Of a stretch of 64,000 bases of DNA, positions 25,831-33,911 are shown piece after piece; position 1 is the stretch's first letter; every line of letters starts with the position of its first letter. Both the position numbers and the translations under genes were made by a program. This DNA is from Clostridiales bacterium (GTDB lineage: Bacteria; Bacillota; Clostridia; Oscillospirales; Acutalibacteraceae), in NCBI GenBank assembly GCA_019415945.1, contig DXYF01000028.1:62001-126000 (forward strand). Reading direction: 5' to 3'. The notes below the pieces were generated by a model. It was not told where the DNA came from and did no database searches. It was given only the letters and a program-made list of their open reading frames with translations.

Positions 25831-25859
25831 AAGCGGACAGTGAATTCTGTCCGCTTTTT
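25831..25859 (+). terminator. Rho-independent terminator after rpsU
   Basis: A 10-bp stem AAGCGGACAG (25831-25840) with CTGTCCGCTT (25847-25856), followed by a T run. It begins 7 bp after the stop codon. Confidence 0.9.
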
Positions 25860-25899
25860 GTCCATTTATGAACTTTTATTAAATTAACAGGGTGAAACT

Positions 25900-26331
25900 A
25901 TGAAAAAAATTCTTGTATTATTAGGTCCTAACCTTAATATGGTAGGCGTTAGGGAAAAAGGAATATACGGCAGTGAAAATTCGGAAAGCATTGAAATGCA
26001 AATCAAGGAATATGCTCAAAATAACGGTTTTTCGGCAGATGTTTTTCAGTCAAACCACGAGGGCGATTTAATTGACAAAATCCACGCTGCAAAGGATGAA
26101 TACTGCGGAGTAGTAATAAACGCAGGTGCTTTGACCCATTACAGCTATGCTTTGCGTGATGCTATCGCCTGTCTTAAAATACCTTTTATCGAGGTTCATA
26201 TGTCAAATATACACGCAAGAGAAGAATTCAGACATACTTCCGTTATCGCCCCTGTATGTGCAGGGCAGATTGCAGGGTTTGGAAAACACAGCTATTTTCT
26301 TGCGATACAAGCTCTCAAAGGTCTGATATAA
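25900..26331 (+). CDS. aroQ: 3-dehydroquinate dehydratase, type II
   Basis: 143 aa, the usual size of the small dodecameric type II enzyme of the shikimate pathway. Motifs: LLGPNLNMVGVREKGIYG at the N-terminus with the catalytic Tyr in IYG, INAGALTHYSYALRDAI near residue 70, and the substrate-binding EVHMSNIHAREEFRH followed by AGQIAGFG. CAGGGTG precedes the start. Its stop overlaps the next start by one base (TAATG). Confidence 0.96.
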   Translation: MKKILVLLGPNLNMVGVREKGIYGSENSESIEMQIKEYAQNNGFSADVFQSNHEGDLIDKIHAAKDEYCGVVINAGALTHYSYALRDAIACLKIPFIEVHMSNIHAREEFRHTSVIAPVCAGQIAGFGKHSYFLAIQALKGLI

Positions 26332-27422
26332 TGAATAGAGATATTTATATTGAGCGGATTAATTCGCTTAAATCCGTGTTAAAAGATAAAACCGAAGCAC
26401 TTTTTATAACAAATTCCAAAAATATCGGATATCTTTGCGGTTTTTTCAACAGCGAAGGCATTATGATCGTAACAGCCGATAAGACCTGTTTGTTTGTTGA
26501 TTTCAGATATATTGAAGCGGCACAAAAAAAGGTTGATTTTATCGATGTAGTCTGCTTTAAGAAACTTTCAGAGGACTTGTTAAAATATTTGGTACAATAC
26601 GATATTAAAAATCTGTATTTTGAAGCTTTAGGAATAAGCCTTGCAAAGTTTAATTCTTTTAAATCATTATTTAATAAAAACAGTATAGAATGTGACGATT
26701 CGTCAAGCCTTGACAGTGCAATAAACAGTCTTAGAATAACTAAAACTTCAGATGAGATTAAAAAAATTAAAAAAGCCCAGATTATTACGGAAAAATCGTA
26801 TAATGAGGTGCTTAATTTTCTAAAACCGGGTGTAAGCGAAAATGAAATTTCCGCACGGCTTGAATTTCTGATGAAAATGAACGGTGCTGAGGATATATCC
26901 TTTGACCTTATCACAATTACAGGCAAAAAAACCTCTCTTCCGCACGGCGTTCCCTCTGATGATAAGGTAAAGAGCGGTGACTTTTTCACTTTTGATATAG
27001 GTGCGGTGTATGAGGGATATCACAGCGACACAACAAGGACGGTTGCCATAGGACACGCAACAGATGAGATGTACGAGGTTTACAATACGGTTTTAAAGGC
27101 GCAGACTGCCGCTTTGGAAAAAATAAAGAGCGGAGTTTTGTGCAGTGAAATTGATAAAGCAGCAAGAGATATTATCAGCAATGCAGGCTTTGGAAAGTAT
27201 TTCGGGCATGCAACAGGACACGGCGTCGGTCTTGATATACACGAGGGCCCTACTGTGTCGGTAAATTCAGATACGATTTTAAAAAGTGGTATGATAATTA
27301 CAGATGAACCGGGCGTTTATCTGCCCGACAAGTTCGGAGTAAGGATAGAAGATATGGTTTGTGTTACAGAAAACGGCTGTAAAAATCTTGTTTCTTTGCC
27401 AAAAGAGCTTATTATTCTTTAA
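26331..27422 (+). CDS. M24-family metallopeptidase (Xaa-Pro aminopeptidase/dipeptidase type)
   Basis: 363 aa. A creatinase-like N-terminal domain (~1-130) is followed by the pita-bread catalytic domain. Dinuclear metal ligands are visible in FDIGAVYEGYHSDTTRT (two Asp), GHATGHGVGLDIHE (His), ITDEPGVYLP (Glu) and VRIEDMV (Glu). Enzymes of this group release N-terminal residues next to proline. The ATG at 26331 overlaps the aroQ stop (TAATG) with AAAGG upstream. The aroQ, M24 peptidase, efp order is conserved in Firmicutes. Confidence 0.92.
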   Translation: MNRDIYIERINSLKSVLKDKTEALFITNSKNIGYLCGFFNSEGIMIVTADKTCLFVDFRYIEAAQKKVDFIDVVCFKKLSEDLLKYLVQYDIKNLYFEALGISLAKFNSFKSLFNKNSIECDDSSSLDSAINSLRITKTSDEIKKIKKAQIITEKSYNEVLNFLKPGVSENEISARLEFLMKMNGAEDISFDLITITGKKTSLPHGVPSDDKVKSGDFFTFDIGAVYEGYHSDTTRTVAIGHATDEMYEVYNTVLKAQTAALEKIKSGVLCSEIDKAARDIISNAGFGKYFGHATGHGVGLDIHEGPTVSVNSDTILKSGMIITDEPGVYLPDKFGVRIEDMVCVTENGCKNLVSLPKELIIL

Positions 27423-27427
27423 AACAC

Positions 27428-27456
27428 TTGCATTTTATACGCTTTTTATGTATAAT
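27428..27456 (+). promoter_or_regulatory. Sigma-A promoter for efp
   Basis: TTGCAT at 27428-27433, a 17-bp spacer and TATAAT at 27451-27456. The leader of about 60 nt contains a small dyad (ACAG-TG ... CG-CTGT, 27472-27493). Confidence 0.75.
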
Positions 27457-27521
27457 ATTACTTGTTATTTTACAGTGTTGCAGATGACGCTGTATAAACT
27501 TTAAATTAGGAGGTATTACTA

Positions 27522-28079
27522 ATGATATCAGCAGGTGATTTCAGAAACGGCGTTACATTTGAAATGGACGGACAGGTTGTTTCTATCATTGAATTCCAGC
27601 ATGTAAAGCCGGGTAAGGGTGCTGCGTTCGTTAGAACTAAAATCAGAAATGTTATAACAGGTGCGGTTGTAGAAAAAACTTTTAACCCGAACGATAAATA
27701 TCCTACTGCTTTTATTGACAGAAAGGATATGGAATACAGCTATTCAGACGGTGATCTTTATTACTTTATGGATACGGAAACTTGGGAGCAGATTCCTATA
27801 AACAAGAGTGTTCTCGGAGATAACTTTAAGTTTGTTAAAGAAAATATGGTTTGTAAGGTTCTTTCTTACAAAGGCAATGTTTTCGGTGTTGAGCCGCCTA
27901 ACTTTGTTGAGCTTCAGGTAACGAAGACTGATCCCGGATTTAAGGGAGATACAGCTACAAACGCAACAAAGCCTGCTACTCTTGAAACAGGTGCCGAAAT
28001 TAAGGTTCCGCTCTTTATTGATGAAGGCGAAATGATTCAGATCGACACAAGAACAGGCGAATATATGGGCAGAGCATAA
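27522..28079 (+). CDS. efp: Elongation factor P
   Basis: 185 aa, three beta-barrel domains. EF-P rescues ribosomes stalled at consecutive prolines. The N-terminal loop that reaches the peptidyl-transferase centre is VKPGKGAAF with Lys32 at the tip, the position modified in many bacteria. The C-terminal IQIDTRTGEYMGRA is the family end motif. No EpmA/YfcM-type modification gene is nearby. AGGAGG precedes the ATG. It has its own promoter and runs into the next gene 20 bp downstream. Confidence 0.96.
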   Translation: MISAGDFRNGVTFEMDGQVVSIIEFQHVKPGKGAAFVRTKIRNVITGAVVEKTFNPNDKYPTAFIDRKDMEYSYSDGDLYYFMDTETWEQIPINKSVLGDNFKFVKENMVCKVLSYKGNVFGVEPPNFVELQVTKTDPGFKGDTATNATKPATLETGAEIKVPLFIDEGEMIQIDTRTGEYMGRA

Positions 28080-28099
28080 TCTCTGCAGGAGTATTTATT

Positions 28100-28564
28100 A
28101 TGAATTTAACAGAGAGAATTTCTTACATTAAAGGTCTTGCAGAAGGACTTAACCTCGATGAATCAAAGCCTGAGGTTAAAGTGATTAACGCAATCGTTGA
28201 GCTTCTTGATGATATGGCTTATTCCGTAAATGATTTGGAAGAGCTTTATGACGATTTAAGTGCTCAGGTTGACGAAATTGACCAGGACTTAGCAGATGTT
28301 GAGTCAGATGTATATGACGATGAATGTGACTGCTGCGACTGTGCTGATGAAGATGATGAGGAAAATCCTTTTTATGAAGTAGCCTGCGGTGCTTGCGGTC
28401 AGAAGATTAATGTGTCCGAAGATGTTTTGCTTGAGGGCGAGATTGAGTGCCCGAATTGCGGAGAACTTCTTGAGTTTGATTTTTCGGATTTATTTGATGA
28501 AGACGACTGCTGTGAAGACGGATGCACCTGCGGCTGCTGCGACAGCGACGAAGATGTTGAATAA
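28100..28564 (+). CDS. Acidic, Cys-rich CD1247-type protein with a zinc ribbon
   Basis: 154 aa. The first ~70 residues (ERISYIKGLAEGLNLDES...) match the CD1247 N-terminal domain found in Clostridia next to efp; its function is unknown. Then comes a CxCCxC cluster (Cys76, 78, 79, 81), a zinc ribbon (Cys96, 99, 117, 120) and a tail with six more cysteines (137-147). Fourteen Cys and a very high Asp/Glu content suggest a metal-binding or regulatory protein. GCAGGAG precedes the start. It is probably co-transcribed with efp and is closed by a strong terminator. Confidence 0.72.
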   Translation: MNLTERISYIKGLAEGLNLDESKPEVKVINAIVELLDDMAYSVNDLEELYDDLSAQVDEIDQDLADVESDVYDDECDCCDCADEDDEENPFYEVACGACGQKINVSEDVLLEGEIECPNCGELLEFDFSDLFDEDDCCEDGCTCGCCDSDEDVE

Positions 28565-28580
28565 TTGATTAACATTTTTT

Positions 28581-28616
28581 CACCTCTCGTATAGAATATA
28601 CGAGGGGTGTTTTTTT
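28581..28616 (+). terminator. Strong Rho-independent terminator, overlapping the yunB translation start
   Basis: A 13-bp stem (arms 28581-28593 and 28597-28609, one G-T pair) with a GAA loop and a run of seven T. The 3' arm contains GAGGGGTG, and the T run leads directly into the TTG start of yunB. Confidence 0.9.
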
Positions 28617-29268
28617 GCTGTACAACAGACGACGCAAAACAAAGCCTATAGTTAAAATAATTAGGCGTATAATATTATCCGCCGTTTTGCTGCTTTTGAC
28701 GGTAATTGTATATTGTGAGATACACTTGGTTGATTTCAGACCCGAATATATACGCATACAAGCCGAAATATTGTCTGTAAATTCTGTCTGTGACGCAGCC
28801 AATTCAACACTTGAAAAGCTTGGTTATAATTACAATGACATTGCGAAAATAGTATATTCCGACAGTGGAAATGTTCAGGCGATTGAAACCGATTCAATAA
28901 AAATCAATAAAATAAAGTCGGAAATTACAAAATCGGTACAGAAAGAAATTGCAAAGGTTTATGATAATGATATAGACATACCCATAGGTGCTTTTACCAA
29001 TATTACGGTGCTTTCAAACTGGGGTCCCTGTATTAATATGAATTTTAATTTAACAGGCAGTTTTTCTTCCGAGATAGTCAGCACATTTGAACAGGCGGGA
29101 ATAAACCAAACAGTTCATCATATAAAACTTATGCTTACTTCCAAAATTATGACGACATCGCTTGATTATTCGGGGAATATTACATTTACAACAGACTTTG
29201 AGATTGCTCAGTCGATAATAGTGGGTGAAATTCCGAATTATTACGGAAACCTCTACCGAACTTATTAA
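28615..29268 (+). CDS. yunB: Sporulation protein YunB
   Basis: 217 aa. A basic N-terminus (YNRRRKTKP) and one membrane helix at about 18-37 (IILSAVLLLLTVIVY) precede an extracytoplasmic domain with RIQAEILSVNSVCDAAN and IPIGAFTNITVLSNWGP, typical of YunB, a sporulation protein of unclear mechanism. No ATG or GTG fits; the first usable start is TTG 28615, directly on the T run of the preceding terminator. GAGGGGTG in the terminator's 3' arm, about 6 bp upstream, is the only candidate ribosome binding site. I see no good sigma-A promoter; a sporulation sigma factor promoter inside the upstream gene is possible but not shown. Confidence 0.8.
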   Translation: MLYNRRRKTKPIVKIIRRIILSAVLLLLTVIVYCEIHLVDFRPEYIRIQAEILSVNSVCDAANSTLEKLGYNYNDIAKIVYSDSGNVQAIETDSIKINKIKSEITKSVQKEIAKVYDNDIDIPIGAFTNITVLSNWGPCINMNFNLTGSFSSEIVSTFEQAGINQTVHHIKLMLTSKIMTTSLDYSGNITFTTDFEIAQSIIVGEIPNYYGNLYRTY

Positions 29269-29300
29269 ATATTTTCGGTAGATTCTATTTGAATTTTTAC
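29252..29300 (+). terminator. Possible terminator overlapping the yunB stop
   Basis: Stem TCTACCGAA (29252-29260) with TTCGGTAGA (29274-29282), spanning the stop codon, followed by TTCTATTTGAATTTTT. The T tract is interrupted, so efficiency is uncertain. Confidence 0.5.
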
Positions 29301-29363
29301 CGTAATATTTTTTATGCTATGATTTTAAACCTTTTTATCAATCTGAAAAGACTGTGAAAATTA

Positions 29364-29392
29364 TTGAAAAATCATATATTTTGTGATATACT
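29364..29392 (+). promoter_or_regulatory. Promoter for miaB-ylbF-mutS-mutL-miaA
   Basis: TTGAAA at 29364-29369, a 17-bp spacer and TATACT at 29387-29392, about 37 bp upstream of the miaB TTG start. Confidence 0.6.
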
Positions 29393-29428
29393 AAAACAGT
29401 TAATACAATTTATAAGGAGGGCATTTAT

Positions 29429-30844
29429 TTGGCTGATGTTAGTTTAGTGCCTAATAAACTGTCTGACAAACAATTTGAATATATGAAGCTTATTGCCGAG
29501 ATTATGGAAATCCGTAAAAGAGGCGAAAAACCGCTTGCATATGTTAGGACATACGGCTGTCAGCAAAATGTAGCCGACAGCGAAAAAATCAAGGGTATGC
29601 TTTCAGAGTCGGGATTTGATTTTGTCGATGCCCCCGATGAAGCCGATTTTATTCTTTTCAATACCTGTGCTGTGCGTGAGCACGCAGAGGACAGAGTTTT
29701 CGGAAATGTCGGGGCATTAAAAAATATAAAAAGAAAACACCCGCAAATTTTAATCGCACTGTGCGGGTGCATGATGGAGCAAGAGCATATTGCAAACAGA
29801 ATTTACAAAAGCTTTCCTTTTGTCGGTCTTGTGTTTGGTACTCACTCTTTGCACCGTTTCCCCGAGCTTATGTACAGTTCACTTGTCAACGGCAAAAGAA
29901 TTTTTGAACGGGGTGTTGACGATAATGCCGTTCACGAGGGAATTCCCGTAAGGCGTGACGGCAGTTTCAAGGGTTGGCTTCCGATTATGTATGGCTGCAA
30001 TAACTTTTGCACATACTGTATTGTACCGTATGTAAGAGGGCGTGAACGCAGCCGTGAAAAAGATATTATAATTAATGAAGCAAGGGATATGATTAAAAGC
30101 GGGTATAAGGAAATTACCTTGCTCGGTCAAAATGTAAATTCATACGGAAAAAATCTTGAAAACGGAGTGAATTTTTCTGCCCTTTTAAGGGAAATTGATT
30201 CCGTTGACGGAGACTATTGGATTCGTTTTATGACTTCGCATCCGAGGGATTGCTCAAAGGAGCTTATTGATACTATTGCAAACGGCAGACACATCAGCAA
30301 GCATTTGCATTTGCCGTTTCAAAGCGGATCGGATCGTGTCTTAAAGGCGATGAACAGACATTATGACAGAAAAAAATATCTTGAAATCGTAAATTACGCA
30401 AAAGAAAAAATTGACGGTGTGTCGCTTACAAGCGATATTATAGTAGGATTTCCCGGTGAAACATATGAGGACTTTAAGCAAACTCTTTCTCTTGTAAGAG
30501 AAGTTGAGTTTACTTCTCTGTTTACCTTTATATTTTCTCCCCGTGTGGGTACTCCTGCCGAAAAAATGGACGACCCCATACCTTATTCGGAAAAATCGAA
30601 GTGGTTTAAGGAGCTGCTTGATGTTCAGGAGGAAATTGCGGCAAAACGCTGTTCTTCAATGGTGGGAAGCATTGAAAAAGTCCTTGTTGAAGAAAAAACA
30701 GGCAAAAACAATGAATTATCGGGCAGGACAAGCTCAAACATAATTGTTGAGTTTGAGGGTACTGACGATATGATAGGCACATTTAAAAATGTAAAAATAA
30801 CAAAAGCAAGAAACTGGATTCTTAAAGGTGAATCAGTTAAATAA
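29429..30844 (+). CDS. miaB: tRNA-2-methylthio-N6-dimethylallyladenosine synthase
   Basis: 471 aa. MiaB adds the 2-methylthio group to i6A-37 of tRNA, the step after MiaA (encoded 5 kb downstream). Domains: N-terminal UPF0004 with cluster Cys in RTYGCQQN, NTCAVREHA and LCGCM; radical SAM cluster CNNFCTYC at about 189-196; C-terminal TRAM domain. Starts at TTG with AAGGAGGG 8 bp upstream. First gene of a miaB-ylbF-mutS-mutL-miaA block that parallels miaB-ymcA-cotE-mutS-mutL in Bacillus. Confidence 0.96.
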   Translation: MADVSLVPNKLSDKQFEYMKLIAEIMEIRKRGEKPLAYVRTYGCQQNVADSEKIKGMLSESGFDFVDAPDEADFILFNTCAVREHAEDRVFGNVGALKNIKRKHPQILIALCGCMMEQEHIANRIYKSFPFVGLVFGTHSLHRFPELMYSSLVNGKRIFERGVDDNAVHEGIPVRRDGSFKGWLPIMYGCNNFCTYCIVPYVRGRERSREKDIIINEARDMIKSGYKEITLLGQNVNSYGKNLENGVNFSALLREIDSVDGDYWIRFMTSHPRDCSKELIDTIANGRHISKHLHLPFQSGSDRVLKAMNRHYDRKKYLEIVNYAKEKIDGVSLTSDIIVGFPGETYEDFKQTLSLVREVEFTSLFTFIFSPRVGTPAEKMDDPIPYSEKSKWFKELLDVQEEIAAKRCSSMVGSIEKVLVEEKTGKNNELSGRTSSNIIVEFEGTDDMIGTFKNVKITKARNWILKGESVK

Positions 30845-30860
30845 ATCGGAGGTTAAAATT

Positions 30861-31268
30861 ATGGATATTATTTCACAGGCAAGAGCACTCGGAGAGGCAA
30901 TTCAAAAGGAAGAAGCATACATTAATTTGCAGGAAGTTCAAAAAAAGGCTGACGCTGATACAGAACTTCAAAACCTTATCGGTGAATTTAATTTAAAGAG
31001 AATGTCAATAAACAATGAGGCTTCAAAAAAGGACAGAGATCAGGAAAAGCTTTCACAGCTTAATACTGAAATGAGAGAAGTTTACTCAAAAATTATGTCA
31101 AATGAAAATATGATTGCCTATAACGAAGCAAAGGAAGCTTTTGATATGGTAGCAAACAGAGTGCTTGCCATTGTTCAGCAGTCATGCGAGGGTGCTGACC
31201 CGCAAACGGCAGATTATACACAGTCGTCTTGTTCCGGAAGCTGTGAGAGCTGCGGCGGCTGTCACTGA
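30861..31268 (+). CDS. YlbF/YmcA-family protein with a Cys-rich tail
   Basis: 135 aa, all-helical YlbF/YmcA (Ric) family. The helical body (~1-108) is followed by a tail with five Cys: Cys109 and then CSGSCESCGGC (124-134). In Bacillus, YlbF, YmcA and YaaT form a complex carrying Fe-S clusters that affects RNase Y activity, biofilm formation and sporulation; the tail is consistent with cluster binding. ATG 30861 has CGGAGG upstream; an earlier in-frame ATG (30828) inside miaB is unlikely. Position after miaB matches Bacillus ymcA. Confidence 0.82.
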   Translation: MDIISQARALGEAIQKEEAYINLQEVQKKADADTELQNLIGEFNLKRMSINNEASKKDRDQEKLSQLNTEMREVYSKIMSNENMIAYNEAKEAFDMVANRVLAIVQQSCEGADPQTADYTQSSCSGSCESCGGCH

Positions 31269-31297
31269 TATTATTATTTTAACAAGGGTGTGAGATT

Positions 31298-33892
31298 ATG
31301 GCGGAGTTATCTCCAATGATGAAGCAGTATTTTAAAATTAAAGAAGAAAATAAGGACAGTATTCTTTTCTTTCGTCTTGGAGATTTCTACGAGATGTTCT
31401 ATGACGACGCTAAGCTTGCGTCAAAAGAACTTGAACTCACATTAACAGGCCGCGACTGCGGTCAGGATGAGCGTGCCCCGATGTGCGGAGTACCTTTTCA
31501 CAGCTGCGAAAGCTATATAGCACGCCTTGTTTCAAAAGGATATAAGGTAGCAATTTGTGAGCAGACCGAAGATCCTGCAAAAGCAAAGGGTCTTGTAAAG
31601 CGTGATATAATCCGTGTTATAACGCCGGGTACCGTAATGGAATCCAGTATGCTTGACGAGAGTAAAAACAATTATATTTGCTGTATGTTTGCAAAGTCAA
31701 AGATCATTGGCGTTTGCTTTTGTGATATTTCTACAGGAGAATTATACGCAACTGAAATATCGGGTAAGGATTCATATAATGTGCTGATAAGTCAGCTTTC
31801 AAGCTACAATCCTCGGGAAATTCTTATCGGGGGCGATATTGTAAAATTTAAGGAGCTTCCGAGTTTTATAAAAACAAAGCTTTCAGCCGGAGTTGAAATG
31901 CTTGAAGATGAAAATTTTGAGTATGAACTCTGCAAAAGTGAAGTTGAGGGGCATTTTAAAGATGAAGCAAAAAGTGTTGAAAAGAGCGATGTTTTAATTT
32001 CGGCAATCGGAGCACTTTTAGATTATCTTAAAGAAACTCAAAAAAGCGGACTTGAAAGAATTAACCACATTTCTCTTTACAGTGAAAATCAGTATATGCG
32101 TCTTGATTACAATACACAGCGTAATCTTGAACTTACTCAAACTATGCTTGCAAAAGAGAAGCGTGGTTCGCTTTTGTGGGTTATTGACAAGACCAAAACC
32201 GCAATGGGAAAAAGGCTTATTCGTTCTTGGCTTGAGCACCCGCTTATGAATATTTCTGCTATCAATAATCGGCAGTCTGCGGTTGAAGAACTTGTAAATA
32301 ATACCTTGCTGCGTCTTGAAATCAGCGATAGCATTTCGGGAATTTTTGATATAGAAAGACTTATGACAAAGATTGTTTACGGTTCTGCAAACGCAAGGGA
32401 TTTACGCTCTCTTTGTTCTGCCATACAAAATCTGCCCAAAATATCCGGGCTTATTTCGGAGTGTAATGCTTCTTATCTCAAGAAAATATATAACGAAATT
32501 GATACGCTTGAGGATATTTTTAATCTCATAGACAGTGCTGTGGTTGAGGATCCGCCATTTACCGTCAGAGAAGGCGGAATGATAAAGAAGGGATATAACG
32601 AGGAGCTTGATTCCGTAAATAACGATATGAACAACTCTAAGGAAATTCTTGCAAGTATTGAAGCTGAACAGCGGCAGCTTACAGGTATTCCGAAGCTGAA
32701 GATTGGCTACAACAGGGTTTTCGGTTATTATATTGAGGTTACTAACTCTTATAAAGACATGGTTCCCGAAACTTACATAAGAAAGCAAACGCTTACAAAT
32801 TGCGAACGATACATAACTCAGGATTTAAAAGAGGTTGAGGGAAGAATTTTGGGAGCAAAGGACAGAGCCGTTGCTCTTGAATTTTCTTTGTTTGATACAA
32901 TAAGAAAAACGGTTGCTGATAACCTTGAGAGAATTCAAAAAACGGCAAAGGCTATTGCTGCACTTGATGTAATCACATCGCTTTCCAATGTCGCTTCCGA
33001 TAATCGCTATGTAAGACCTGATGTCAATTTGTCGTCAGCCATAAGAATAAAAGACTCCCGACATCCCGTTGTGGAACTTCTTTTAAAGGACGCACCTTTT
33101 GTTCCGAATGATGTTAATCTTGACAGTCATTCGGACAGTGTCGCAATAATTACCGGTCCTAATATGGCAGGTAAGTCAACATATATGCGACAGATTGCAT
33201 TAATTGTTTTGATGGCACAAATGGGAAGTTTTGTGCCTGCTTCATCTGCTGAAATAGGTATAGTTGACAGTATTTTTACCAGAGTCGGAGCGTCTGACGA
33301 TTTGGCCTCGGGACAGTCTACATTTATGGTCGAAATGAGCGAGGTTGCCAATATCGTTAAAAATGCAACCTCAAAGAGCCTGTTAATTCTTGATGAAATA
33401 GGCAGAGGTACATCAACCTTTGACGGTATGAGCATTGCAAGAGCTGTTCTTGAGTTTTGTGCCGATAAACGCAAGTTAGGGGCAAAAACTCTTTTTGCAA
33501 CACACTATCATGAACTTACAGTAATGGAAAATCTGCTTGACGGCGTAAAAAATTACAGTATCGCGGTAAAAAAACGGGGCGATGACATTACATTTTTACG
33601 CAGAATAGTGAGAGGCGGTGCCGATGACAGCTACGGCATAGAGGTTGCAAAGCTTGCGGGAGTACCTCAGTCGATTATTAACCGTGCCAAGGAGATATTG
33701 TCCGAGCTTGAAAGCGGTGACGGCAATAAGACCGATTGTGTAAAACAAGAAAAATCCGATGATGATTTACAGCTTTCGTTAATTAACTCGGTTCAGAGTC
33801 CTGTTGTTGATATGCTGAAAAATGCGGATTTAAATACGCTTACTCCGATTGAAGCGATGAATCTGCTTTATAAGTTAAAAGAAATGATTTAG
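31298..33892 (+). CDS. mutS: DNA mismatch repair protein MutS
   Basis: 864 aa, MutS1 type. The mismatch-binding domain has the Phe-x-Glu motif in LGDFYEMFYDDA (residues ~24-34). The ATPase domain has Walker A GPNMAGKST near 620, STFMVEMSEVANI, the Walker B LLILDEIGRGTSTFDG and the ATHYHEL switch. The C-terminal end carries a ~50-residue variable tail and a short helical clamp (LTPIEAMNLLYKLKE). It is preceded by AAGGGTG and followed 20 bp later by mutL. Confidence 0.97.
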   Translation: MAELSPMMKQYFKIKEENKDSILFFRLGDFYEMFYDDAKLASKELELTLTGRDCGQDERAPMCGVPFHSCESYIARLVSKGYKVAICEQTEDPAKAKGLVKRDIIRVITPGTVMESSMLDESKNNYICCMFAKSKIIGVCFCDISTGELYATEISGKDSYNVLISQLSSYNPREILIGGDIVKFKELPSFIKTKLSAGVEMLEDENFEYELCKSEVEGHFKDEAKSVEKSDVLISAIGALLDYLKETQKSGLERINHISLYSENQYMRLDYNTQRNLELTQTMLAKEKRGSLLWVIDKTKTAMGKRLIRSWLEHPLMNISAINNRQSAVEELVNNTLLRLEISDSISGIFDIERLMTKIVYGSANARDLRSLCSAIQNLPKISGLISECNASYLKKIYNEIDTLEDIFNLIDSAVVEDPPFTVREGGMIKKGYNEELDSVNNDMNNSKEILASIEAEQRQLTGIPKLKIGYNRVFGYYIEVTNSYKDMVPETYIRKQTLTNCERYITQDLKEVEGRILGAKDRAVALEFSLFDTIRKTVADNLERIQKTAKAIAALDVITSLSNVASDNRYVRPDVNLSSAIRIKDSRHPVVELLLKDAPFVPNDVNLDSHSDSVAIITGPNMAGKSTYMRQIALIVLMAQMGSFVPASSAEIGIVDSIFTRVGASDDLASGQSTFMVEMSEVANIVKNATSKSLLILDEIGRGTSTFDGMSIARAVLEFCADKRKLGAKTLFATHYHELTVMENLLDGVKNYSIAVKKRGDDITFLRRIVRGGADDSYGIEVAKLAGVPQSIINRAKEILSELESGDGNKTDCVKQEKSDDDLQLSLINSVQSPVVDMLKNADLNTLTPIEAMNLLYKLKEMI

Positions 33893-33911
33893 TTAAAAAG
33901 GCGGTGACAAA

